A stretch of DNA of 64,000 nucleotides from an uncultured Clostridia bacterium (GTDB lineage: Bacteria; Bacillota; Clostridia; Christensenellales; DTU072). Below the pieces are notes generated by a model. That model worked only from the letters and a program-made list of their open reading frames with translations. It was not told where the DNA came from and searched no databases. Both the position numbers and the translations under genes were made by a program. The stretch lies in assembly GCA_944363505.1 (NCBI GenBank), contig CALVUD010000005.1, positions 62,001-126,000 of the forward strand, read 5' to 3'. How positions within the stretch are numbered: the first letter of the stretch is position 1; the number at the start of each line of letters is the position of its first letter. Of this stretch, positions 25,850 to 34,093 are shown one piece after another.

Positions 25850-25910
25850 TGTTGATAACCGTGTTGAAAACTTATCGCTTATGTGGATAAGTTTTCTCAC
25901 GTTTGTCGAA
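25850..25910 (+). promoter_or_regulatory. Cluster of three DnaA boxes with an adjacent Spo0A (0A) box
   Basis: Reading the plus strand: TGTTGATAA (25850-25858), TGTTGAAAA (25862-25870) and TGTGGATAA (25882-25890). These are reverse complements of TTATCAACA, TTTTCAACA and the perfect DnaA box TTATCCACA, all in one orientation. Fourteen bases later TGTCGAA (25904-25910) lies inside TTTGTCGAAAA, a good 0A box. It lies 58 bases before cwlD. Confidence 0.6.
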
Positions 25911-25967
25911 AAGTGGCTGATTAAGGCGAATCCGGTCGCCCTATGTCGCCGTTTAAAAGGAGAACTT

Positions 25968-26666
25968 ATGTTCAAAGTCAAAACCGTACTGTTGATTACC
26001 GCTCTCGTTACCGCCGTCGCAGTGGTCGTTTTGGCGCTGCTTGGCACAAATTCGGCAAAACAGGCGTATGCCGCCCCGACCATAGTTATCGACGCCGGAC
26101 ACGGAGGTACGGACGGCGGAGTTACGGGCGCCGAAAGCCGCGTTACGGAAGCCGAAATCAACCTTGCCATTTCTTTTATGTTGGAAGAAGAACTGATTTC
26201 GAGAGGCTTCAATACCGTAAAAACGAGAACGTCTGAGGGCACCGCCGCCATCGTTACGGGCGAAAAGCAGCAGGATATGGAAAAGCGGAAAGCGACCATT
26301 TTGTCCGCCGTACCCGACGCGGTTATCAGCATACATTGCAACAAATTTCCGTCCTCGGAGCGACGCGGCGCGCAGGTGTTTTTCAATCCGCATTCCGAAA
26401 ACGGCAAAACGCTCGCCGCGAGATTGCAGGATTCCCTGAACATACTGAATATCGTCGAAGTGGGCAGAGGCTTTTCCTCGCTCGGCGGCGATTATTACAT
26501 ACTGAACTGTTCCGCCTATCCTTCGGCAATCGTCGAGTGCGGATTTTTGTCGAACGCGGAGGACGAAAAACTGCTTCTAAGCGAAGATTACCGCAAAAAG
26601 CTGGTCAAAGCCATTGCCGACGGACTAGAAAAATTTCTTTACGTCGATTTCATGAAAGCGCGTTAA
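25968..26666 (+). CDS. cwlD: N-acetylmuramoyl-L-alanine amidase, CwlD-like
   Basis: This 232-residue Amidase_3 protein has an N-terminal signal or anchor (residues 5-28). The zinc ligands are visible as IDAGHGGTDGG (His), the Glu in TEAEINLAI, His in VISIHCNKF and the catalytic Glu in IVECGFLSN. Length and layout match CwlD, which with PdaA makes muramic-delta-lactam in the spore cortex. The ATG at 25968 has AAAAGGAGAA upstream; the earlier start at 25881 does not. In Bacillus cwlD also lies near the rplM-rpsI region. Confidence 0.88.
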   Translation: MFKVKTVLLITALVTAVAVVVLALLGTNSAKQAYAAPTIVIDAGHGGTDGGVTGAESRVTEAEINLAISFMLEEELISRGFNTVKTRTSEGTAAIVTGEKQQDMEKRKATILSAVPDAVISIHCNKFPSSERRGAQVFFNPHSENGKTLAARLQDSLNILNIVEVGRGFSSLGGDYYILNCSAYPSAIVECGFLSNAEDEKLLLSEDYRKKLVKAIADGLEKFLYVDFMKAR

Positions 26667-26699
26667 AAAAGCGGCTCCCGACCGGGAGCCGCTTTTTTG
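26665..26699. terminator. Bidirectional terminator between cwlD and the surface operon
   Basis: GCGGCTCCCG/CGGGAGCCGC stem with A runs before and T runs after, serving both convergent genes. Confidence 0.9.
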
Positions 26700-26712
26700 T
26701 GCGCAACGAACG

Positions 26713-28128
26713 TCATATCAGCGAATAATTCGGTTTCGCGCCCTCTTTTTTCAGTTCGCCTATTTTGTCGTTGGTAAATTCGACTATCTGGTTCAACAGC
26801 ATCGCGTAGACCATTATCGGATAAGGGATGAATGTTCCCGTATCCATCATCGAATAACCTTCGAAACAGATAAATCCTATCAGCGCGAACTGCGCGAATC
26901 TGTTCAGTTCGATACGCCTTAACACTATGCCGTATCTTGTCAGATAGAATATCCCGAACGCCACGATGCCCACTATTCCCGTACAGCCTACGATCTGGAA
27001 CAGAGTGGAATGGAACCAGTAAAAATACATGCCTTCGGGCTGATTGTAATATACGCCGTCGAAGCCGAGTCCCACGCCGAATATCGGATTGGAGCGGAAC
27101 GCGTCTATCGCTTCGGCATACAGCTTATCCCTGCCGGAAACGCCCTTGTCGTCGATATTCACAAGCTTTATGACGTGCGCGTTTACGTCATCCATGAACG
27201 CTATATAAACGGCGATCAACGCAACGAGCGCGATCACGCACGGGAGAAGTATTTTAAGGCGCGTCTTGCCGTGATTTGTCTTTACCGCGAACGCGAACGT
27301 CAGAAGAGCGCCGAGCGCGCCGAACAGTATGCCGCCGCGCGAAAAGGTTATAGCCGTGAACGCGAAATTCAATATTCCCAGTATCGTATAGAATACCTTC
27401 TGCTTTTCGGTGGAGGCAAGATAAAACGCCATCGGCGACGCCAAAAGCAGCAGCGTAGCCACGTTGTTGTCGATGCCCCAGCCGAGGTCTATCGCGAAGC
27501 CCGAGCCGAGTTTGTCCAGCGGCGGCTTTTTGATAAAGTACATCGCGACGACTTCGGCGCCCAGCAATATTCCGTACCACACCGACACCTTTGCAAAATA
27601 CTTGCCGAAGCCGACGAAGGAGTTTTCCTTGGAATACAGTCCGTTCAGCAGATAAAACGCGAGCGGCAGCACGCCGAGCATTAAATTGTACGCGAGCGTA
27701 CCCATATAGTTTTCGTGCGGAATAACGCCCAGTCCGCCCAAAAGCATCGCCGCCGCGATAAGGATCTGCGGTATTATCATACGCATTTTCCTTTTTTGGG
27801 GACGGTAATATATAAAGTGGAATATAAGCCCCGCGACCAAAGGTATCGCGCCCAGAAGCTGTATCCAGTACGGAGCGGGATCCTTGGTCGCGAAGATCAG
27901 CGGGATATAAAGCACTATGGGCAGCATGGGCGTGAAATCGTCGATACATATCAGCGCGACCATGGCGATCAGCGAACCCGGCAAAAACGCCACTATCGGC
28001 ATTTTGGTATACCAAGCCGCAAAGATCAGTGCCGCCAGAACGACCAAATACGCGTCGGAATAAAAAAACCTTTTTATACACGCGGGAGTTTTTGCCGCGA
28101 TGCCTTTTTCGTTTAAACACAATTCCAT
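26713..28128 (-). CDS. O-antigen ligase/Wzy-type polytopic membrane protein
   Basis: This protein of about 471 residues has 10-12 hydrophobic spans and the O-antigen ligase-type long external loop (about 325-385: GVGLGFDGVYYNQPEGMYFY, then WFHSTLFQIVG). Such enzymes transfer or polymerise glycans at the outer membrane-leaflet side. ATG at 28128 is chosen because TCGGAGGACG precedes it; a GTG 11 codons earlier lies inside a hairpin. Last gene of the surface operon; the substrate is unknown. Confidence 0.75.
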   Translation of the reverse strand: MELCLNEKGIAAKTPACIKRFFYSDAYLVVLAALIFAAWYTKMPIVAFLPGSLIAMVALICIDDFTPMLPIVLYIPLIFATKDPAPYWIQLLGAIPLVAGLIFHFIYYRPQKRKMRMIIPQILIAAAMLLGGLGVIPHENYMGTLAYNLMLGVLPLAFYLLNGLYSKENSFVGFGKYFAKVSVWYGILLGAEVVAMYFIKKPPLDKLGSGFAIDLGWGIDNNVATLLLLASPMAFYLASTEKQKVFYTILGILNFAFTAITFSRGGILFGALGALLTFAFAVKTNHGKTRLKILLPCVIALVALIAVYIAFMDDVNAHVIKLVNIDDKGVSGRDKLYAEAIDAFRSNPIFGVGLGFDGVYYNQPEGMYFYWFHSTLFQIVGCTGIVGIVAFGIFYLTRYGIVLRRIELNRFAQFALIGFICFEGYSMMDTGTFIPYPIMVYAMLLNQIVEFTNDKIGELKKEGAKPNYSLI

Positions 28129-28139
28129 ATCGTCCTCCG

Positions 28140-28160
28140 AAGGGGCGTCAGGCCCCTTCA
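28140..28160. repeat. Short GC-rich hairpin between the giant lipoprotein and ligase genes
   Basis: GAAGGGGC/GCCCCTTC with loop CTGAC. No T run follows; the arm ends just before the ribosome binding site of the ligase gene, so it may tune its expression. Confidence 0.5.
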
Positions 28161-28169
28161 CGATTATTA

Positions 28170-31100
28170 TTATACTTTATTCCACTTCGAGCCGTCGAAA
28201 GAATAATTCGCGCCCGAGGAGATCGCCGCGGAACCCGTTTCCTTGAAAGTCGAGGTTACGTCCGCGGTGTATACGTTCACAAATTCTCCGAGGTTGATTA
28301 TGGCTTGGGGCGACGAGGTTTTGCCGGAATGTCCTTCCTTGCTGAGAGCGTTCAGCGACGCGCCCGAGGAGATCTCGGTTCTCGCGCCCGTTAAAACGCC
28401 CGCGATCTCCGCTCCGAACTTTCCGCCCGTTATCCTGAGCGTTCCCGCAACGCTAAGACTCGCGGCGGCGTATCCGGACGGATATGTGGGCGCGTCGGAA
28501 CTGGAAAAACTCTCCACGGAATCGGCGAAATCTTTATAGAATATCACTTCGCCCGATGTGACCAACGTCGCGTTCTCGGCTATCGTCATACTCGAACCGG
28601 GCAGGAACTTGTACTTTGCGGAGGCGGTAACCGTGGTTTGGGTCTTGCCGTCGCCCACGAATATATCGTACAGATACGAAACGGGGAAGAACACCTCGCC
28701 CATATCGACGGTCTGACTCATGATGCTGACGTTTATCGTCAAGACCAAGCTGCCGAAAGTGACGTTTCCGATAAAGGTCACGTCGTGATTGCCATCGGGA
28801 TCGGTTTCGAATATCAGTCCGGAGCCGGACGAAGTCAGATTGAACACCTTGCCCGAAGTTCCCACTATCGTAACCTTAGCGGAATTATGCGCGCTCGACG
28901 CGTACAGATCGAAGTACGCGGTAAGCTCAGAACCGTACCCGAACACCGTTGTGCACTGCGAATTCGGGAAATCGAACTGGTTGAACGGAGTGATACCGCC
29001 CTTTCTGTAAACGGTGACGGTGTTCGTGCCGCCGCGGAAATCGCGCACCACGAAAGGCGAATACATATTCGAGCCTTCGTTCAGGTAAAGCGTGCCGCCG
29101 CCCTTCAGATAGCCTCTGAGATCCAGCGTGCCGCCGCCCGAAACGGTTATCGTGCCTTCGTTTATTATCTGGCTATGGTTGCCCGACGTATGTCCCTGGT
29201 AAACGTTGCCGCCCGCCCCGGGATACCCCATCGCTCCGCGCACTATCACGGTGCCGTTCACGTTGAAATCGACGTCCGCGGGTACTGTCAGGCGCATATT
29301 GATATAGTTTCGGTTGTTGTCGACGTACCTTGCCGAAGCCGATTCCTTGGACGTAAGGTATGTAGGAGCGCCAACGCCGCCCGCGTCCTGGGTGGAGGGA
29401 AGCACCATGGTGACTCCCGCTTTCAGCGTGTAATACGAATTGCCGACGTAAGCGCCCTTTGCCGCGCCCGAGGCAAAGGATACGTCCACGCCCGACGGAA
29501 GGATTATCGTCTGTCCCGAAACGGCGCGATACAGCGCGTCTTCGACGGTATATTTCGCGCCGCCCAGGTCGACCGCCGCCACCTTGACGAACAAAGTATC
29601 TCCGTTCATCGCATAGTTGGGATCGTCATTGACCTCGACCGTTACGGCGTAAGTTCCGGGAGATACGAAATTGCTTTCGGAAAGCGTGAACGCGAACGCG
29701 CCCGAAGGAACCTTTCCTCCTCCCGTGTATTGTGCCGAGATCAAAGTCAAGGCGTGCGTTTTGCCGTCGTAAGTGAACGTAACGGCATTTTCGTCAAGCT
29801 CTATTTCGGCTTTCGATATATCGATCGCGACTTCGACGGTTTGTGATATGTAGTTGGGATCGGTGACCACGGCGGTATATGATTTAAGTCCTCCCGTCGG
29901 GGTCTCGCCGGGGTTCAGCCAGCTGAGTCCCGCCTCGGCGATCCGATCGGCATAGTCGGCGAGCGTTACGGCATGATGGTATGTGCCGTATAGAGTCAAA
30001 GGCTCGTAATCGTATTCGCCTCTCATGATCGTATATACGCGCGTGGCGTTCAGAACGCGGTAGTTTTCGCCGTAGCCTACCTCGACGGTATAGGTTCCCG
30101 CGTTTTTAAACTCCGCGGGAGCGCCGTTGAAATAGAACGAATAACTCGCCTCGGCGTTGTCGACGGACGAAGTACAGAAATTTGCGGTTTGCGCTTCTCC
30201 GTTGTATTCGAATCTCAAAGAGTTGCTCCATATGACGGTGAGCTGTTTTGCCGACACCGTCAGCGTTCCGTTTTCGACCCGGACGGAATAGTTGGGATCG
30301 GGAACGTAGCTTACGATTATCGCGTAATCGCCGACGGCGCCGAACTCGTTATAATCGCTTGTAGCCGTCGCGTTAAGATCGTCCGAGCCGTAAAGCCCCA
30401 TTCCCTTATACGTAACGGTATATGCCGGAACGGGCGAGGAATACTCCACCGCGGCGTCGTCGGCGCTTATCACCAACGGGCGCGGTAGAACGGTAACGAA
30501 CGCCTCCTCCTCGTCGATCATCGTTATGTAGTAATTGGAATTTGAACGTATTCCGACGGGATATTTTCCGACGTCGCTTCCGGGAACGTATTCGCTTTCG
30601 GCAATCAGCGTATCGCCCGAATCGGCAATCAGCGTATCGCCCGAAGCCGTCGAATCCGAAACTACCTCGACGGAATAAACCGCTCTTTCGCCGTAGTAAA
30701 CTTCGACGGGGGCGACTTTGACGCTAATACTTCTCTTTTCTACGGTCAGGACTGCGGAAGAAAGCGTAACGGTATAGTTTGTTTCCGTATACCCGGGATC
30801 GACCGACACAAGTATATCGTAAGTTCCCGCGTCGGCGCCCACCGAATAGCCCGTGGAGATCTGCACAGCGTCCGCAGGCAGTTCGCCGATATAGCCGTCC
30901 ACCGCGTACTTCAGCTCGCCCGCGGCTTCGCCGTAGGTTACGCTCTTATTCTCGGCAGCGACGCTCATTTGCTTTTTCTCGACGGTGAACACGAACTGTC
31001 CGTCCTGGACGTCGCCGCCGCTTACGGGCGTTATTTTGTAATATACGGTATATGTTCCCGCGTCCGTAAATGCGGGCGCTTCGGACGTAAAGACGTCGTT

Positions 31101-34061
31101 ATCGAAATATTCCACGGTGTATCCGTCGGGATTTTTAAGCGAAACCACGACCGTATGCGAACTGCCGTCGTAAACGACGCTCCAATCGGTAATTTCGTTT
31201 CCGTCGCCGTCGATAAAGCCGTGTTCTATCGTGATGGAAAGCACCACCACGTTCATGTCGTATACGAATTCGTAGTTCGAGGTTACGTCTTTCGAGGCGG
31301 AATCGAGAACGGTCGTCGCGATCTCCCATAACTCGGAACCCTGTTCGAAGCTGTACACGCCGCTCCGGGTGGCTTTTAAAATTATCGTGGCGACGAAGTC
31401 GTGCCCCTCGACGAGATTCGCGGCTTCGGTAACGCTCTTTTCCCAGTTCTTTTCGGCGACAAGCTCCGTCCTTTCGTTTAACGACACGGATACTACCCTC
31501 TTTTGCACGGTCAGCGTCCCCGGATTGTAAGACACCAGATAATTGTCGCTTACGCTGTAAGAGGCTTCTATCGTATATGTACCCGCGGGCGAAGAAGCGG
31601 AATAATCGTCGGGCAGGCTGCAAGTCACACCCACCGTATCGCCCAGCACTATTCCCGTCACCACGCAAGAAGGCGCGGTAAATTCGTCGCCGTATTGTAC
31701 CGAAGCGTCGGTTACCGTTATCTGCAACGTTTTTTGGGTCACTTCGAACGAAGTCAAGGGGAAGGTAAGTTCGTAGTTACCGAGCGTCGCGCCCTCGGCG
31801 AGCATGGCGCGGGCGCCGTATGTGCCCACCGGCGCTCCCATATAATAATCGGTCGCGGTGGCGATCGCCGAATTATGATTTTCGCCGTTTCTCCATACAA
31901 CGTTCAAAAGGTTGAAAGCGCTCGGCGCGGCGTCGCCGTAAACGAGATCGTTAGCTATAACGCGTATCTCGACATTGGCTTTTTGCACGCGGAGCTTGCC
32001 GTAAACGACGTTGAAAACATAGTTTTGCTTGGCGCCCGCGATATATTCGATCTCGGCGTCGACGTCAAAAACGGAACCCGCTTCGGCAATTTTTACGTCG
32101 TAATTCAGCGGAACGAACGTGACGTTGACGTTTATGTCTTCGGCTTCTTCGGGGCTTAGGCTCGGGAACGAAAGCGTATAATCGCTTTGCGAGGGGGTCA
32201 AACCGTATTCTGTGTCCAGCGTCCCCACCTCCGCGTTCAGAACGCGCTTTTCCACCGTCAAAACGCCTATTTCGGGAGTTATTTCGTAGTTAAGCGAAGT
32301 ATATGCGGAAAAATCGGGCATAAGCCTGTATTCTCCCGCGTCGGGAACGAGCGCGACCGTCCCTATATACATATATGCGGGTTCGGGTATATTCAGGAAG
32401 CTTTCGCCGGGAGCGAACGTTCCTTCGGTTAGTTCCAGCGCATAGCTTTGCGGTCTGGCGTCGCCGTAAACTATGCTCGTATCCGAAATCTTGACGCTTA
32501 TCGGGCGCTTTGCTACCGTTATCGTACCCGAAACGTATGTAACGTTATAATTGCCGTTTTCCAGCCCGGACACGGAAACGGTATAGCTTTCGCCCGCCCG
32601 CGCGAACGCCGCGGGCAGTCCCGAATAACGCGCGTTCTCGGCGTTCAGTTCGTCCCCGGCAAACAGTCCGGTAGCTTCGTATGCGGGAGAAACGGGCACT
32701 TCGTCGCCGTAATACACGGCGGCGTCCGAAACCTTGACGCTGACGTCGGCTTTCGCCACGTTTATTTCAAGCGAACCCGAATAATCGGAATAATTGGCTC
32801 TCGACACGGTAAAGTAAGCGTAATAGATCCCCGCGTCCCTGACCGAGAGAGTTTCCCCGCTCTCGTCGCCGAGCGCGAACGTTACGCTGTCGCCCTCCTC
32901 CACGTTCATGTCGGAAGCGCCGATCGTTTGAACGGTTCCGTTATATGTCAGGTTAATGGGATTTGAGGCAACCGTAAAGGTTCCCTCGGTAACCCTTATC
33001 GGGATTATGTATTCGTCGACATAACCTTCGACGTCCTGGGACGGATCCTTTAAGACCGACCTCAGCCTGACGGACAGAACGTCGGAATATACCCCTACGT
33101 CTCGGTCAAGCGAATAATTGGGTATAGAGTAAGGCTGTTTCGCTGCGTCGCTTCCGGTAACTATGCACGCCCCCGATTCGTAATCGAAGACGGGCGTTTC
33201 GGTTTTGACGACCTCGCCGTCCTTTATCCATTCGACAATGTATTCGACCGCCTCGTAAGCGGTACCGATAAGGTTAGCGCCCACGTTGAATATCGTCGCC
33301 TTGCCGTAAATGACTTCGGGACAAACCGCGGTCGTATATTGCTTGTCGAAGCCGAGCGTTTCCGCAAGTCCCGTTTTCGCCACAAGGCGCACGTCCTTTG
33401 CGGGCATACGGAAGGAATCGAGGTCAACGGACTCGCCGTCAACGTACCACGACACGAATTTCAGATGCGCCGGCAGCAGCTTTGCAAGCTCGTCTCCCGC
33501 CGCCACCGAGGCGTCGAAAAGCACGGCGCCCTCTTCGGCTTCGGCGGAATACAGCAGTTCGCCGTCGTAATAAAACTCGGCTGTCCCCGTAAACGCCGAG
33601 TAGATCGCCGTTACGGTGAGATCGGAAGTGACGTTTGTAAAAGCTCTGTCCCAGCGCACGAAATTCTTGCCTTCGATCTCTGGCGGCACGGGCGCCGAAG
33701 CGGAACCGCCGTGAACCACCGTCTGCGTGTCCAGTATCTCGCCGTCCGCGCCTAAGAACGTAACCGTATACTCGTATGCGTTCCATTTGCCGTAAACGGT
33801 CGTGTCGGACGTTACTCCGTTTTTACCGTTGAAAGGTATCGTCAGTTCCTTATCCGTGAACCAGCCCGCGAACTCCGCGTCCGCTCTTTCGGGCGGCGTG
33901 TAGTTTACCGCCGTGTTTTCGGCGACCGTCCTGCGATAGACCTCGGTGTCGCCCTCCATGAAAACGACGGTGTATTCCGCCGCCTGATTGCACGCTACAA
34001 CGGATAAGATAAGTAGTGCCGACATTATCGCCAATAAAAGAAACAACAGCTTTTTCTTCAT
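28170..34061 (-). CDS. Giant MBG-repeat surface lipoprotein
   Basis: This protein of about 1963 residues has a lipoprotein signal with the lipobox VVAC near residue 25. InlB/Flg_new-type repeats follow (residues 25-170, ending in VYGKW- and IYS-type strands). Then come at least eight MBG-like domains, each opening with a Y-G-D/E type motif (VYYGDEV, IVYGDAR, LVYGDAA, VQYGDEF, VTYGEAA, VYYGERA and variants). The C-terminal 450 residues are Gly/Thr-rich beta-helix-like sequence. It is probably an adhesin or matrix protein on the cell face. ATG at 34061 has CGGAGA upstream. A 24-bp tandem duplication lies at 30598-30645. Partners in the operon are an Ig-like protein and an ABC exporter. Confidence 0.8.
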   Translation of the reverse strand: MKKKLLFLLLAIMSALLILSVVACNQAAEYTVVFMEGDTEVYRRTVAENTAVNYTPPERADAEFAGWFTDKELTIPFNGKNGVTSDTTVYGKWNAYEYTVTFLGADGEILDTQTVVHGGSASAPVPPEIEGKNFVRWDRAFTNVTSDLTVTAIYSAFTGTAEFYYDGELLYSAEAEEGAVLFDASVAAGDELAKLLPAHLKFVSWYVDGESVDLDSFRMPAKDVRLVAKTGLAETLGFDKQYTTAVCPEVIYGKATIFNVGANLIGTAYEAVEYIVEWIKDGEVVKTETPVFDYESGACIVTGSDAAKQPYSIPNYSLDRDVGVYSDVLSVRLRSVLKDPSQDVEGYVDEYIIPIRVTEGTFTVASNPINLTYNGTVQTIGASDMNVEEGDSVTFALGDESGETLSVRDAGIYYAYFTVSRANYSDYSGSLEINVAKADVSVKVSDAAVYYGDEVPVSPAYEATGLFAGDELNAENARYSGLPAAFARAGESYTVSVSGLENGNYNVTYVSGTITVAKRPISVKISDTSIVYGDARPQSYALELTEGTFAPGESFLNIPEPAYMYIGTVALVPDAGEYRLMPDFSAYTSLNYEITPEIGVLTVEKRVLNAEVGTLDTEYGLTPSQSDYTLSFPSLSPEEAEDINVNVTFVPLNYDVKIAEAGSVFDVDAEIEYIAGAKQNYVFNVVYGKLRVQKANVEIRVIANDLVYGDAAPSAFNLLNVVWRNGENHNSAIATATDYYMGAPVGTYGARAMLAEGATLGNYELTFPLTSFEVTQKTLQITVTDASVQYGDEFTAPSCVVTGIVLGDTVGVTCSLPDDYSASSPAGTYTIEASYSVSDNYLVSYNPGTLTVQKRVVSVSLNERTELVAEKNWEKSVTEAANLVEGHDFVATIILKATRSGVYSFEQGSELWEIATTVLDSASKDVTSNYEFVYDMNVVVLSITIEHGFIDGDGNEITDWSVVYDGSSHTVVVSLKNPDGYTVEYFDNDVFTSEAPAFTDAGTYTVYYKITPVSGGDVQDGQFVFTVEKKQMSVAAENKSVTYGEAAGELKYAVDGYIGELPADAVQISTGYSVGADAGTYDILVSVDPGYTETNYTVTLSSAVLTVEKRSISVKVAPVEVYYGERAVYSVEVVSDSTASGDTLIADSGDTLIAESEYVPGSDVGKYPVGIRSNSNYYITMIDEEEAFVTVLPRPLVISADDAAVEYSSPVPAYTVTYKGMGLYGSDDLNATATSDYNEFGAVGDYAIIVSYVPDPNYSVRVENGTLTVSAKQLTVIWSNSLRFEYNGEAQTANFCTSSVDNAEASYSFYFNGAPAEFKNAGTYTVEVGYGENYRVLNATRVYTIMRGEYDYEPLTLYGTYHHAVTLADYADRIAEAGLSWLNPGETPTGGLKSYTAVVTDPNYISQTVEVAIDISKAEIELDENAVTFTYDGKTHALTLISAQYTGGGKVPSGAFAFTLSESNFVSPGTYAVTVEVNDDPNYAMNGDTLFVKVAAVDLGGAKYTVEDALYRAVSGQTIILPSGVDVSFASGAAKGAYVGNSYYTLKAGVTMVLPSTQDAGGVGAPTYLTSKESASARYVDNNRNYINMRLTVPADVDFNVNGTVIVRGAMGYPGAGGNVYQGHTSGNHSQIINEGTITVSGGGTLDLRGYLKGGGTLYLNEGSNMYSPFVVRDFRGGTNTVTVYRKGGITPFNQFDFPNSQCTTVFGYGSELTAYFDLYASSAHNSAKVTIVGTSGKVFNLTSSGSGLIFETDPDGNHDVTFIGNVTFGSLVLTINVSIMSQTVDMGEVFFPVSYLYDIFVGDGKTQTTVTASAKYKFLPGSSMTIAENATLVTSGEVIFYKDFADSVESFSSSDAPTYPSGYAAASLSVAGTLRITGGKFGAEIAGVLTGARTEISSGASLNALSKEGHSGKTSSPQAIINLGEFVNVYTADVTSTFKETGSAAISSGANYSFDGSKWNKV
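30598..30645. repeat. Perfect 24-bp tandem duplication inside the giant lipoprotein gene
   Basis: Two identical 24-base units (30598-30621 and 30622-30645) encode a doubled eight-residue segment (SGDTLIAD/SGDTLIAE). The frame is kept; this looks like a recent slippage event. Confidence 0.85.
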
Positions 34062-34093
34062 AATTTGTCTCCGTTTACTTTTTTTCGGGAACT

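Noticed and set aside
25715..25967. Chromosomal replication origin (oriC)
   Set aside because: DnaA boxes are present, but dnaA/dnaN, an AT-rich unwinding region and a lasting switch in gene strand are absent.
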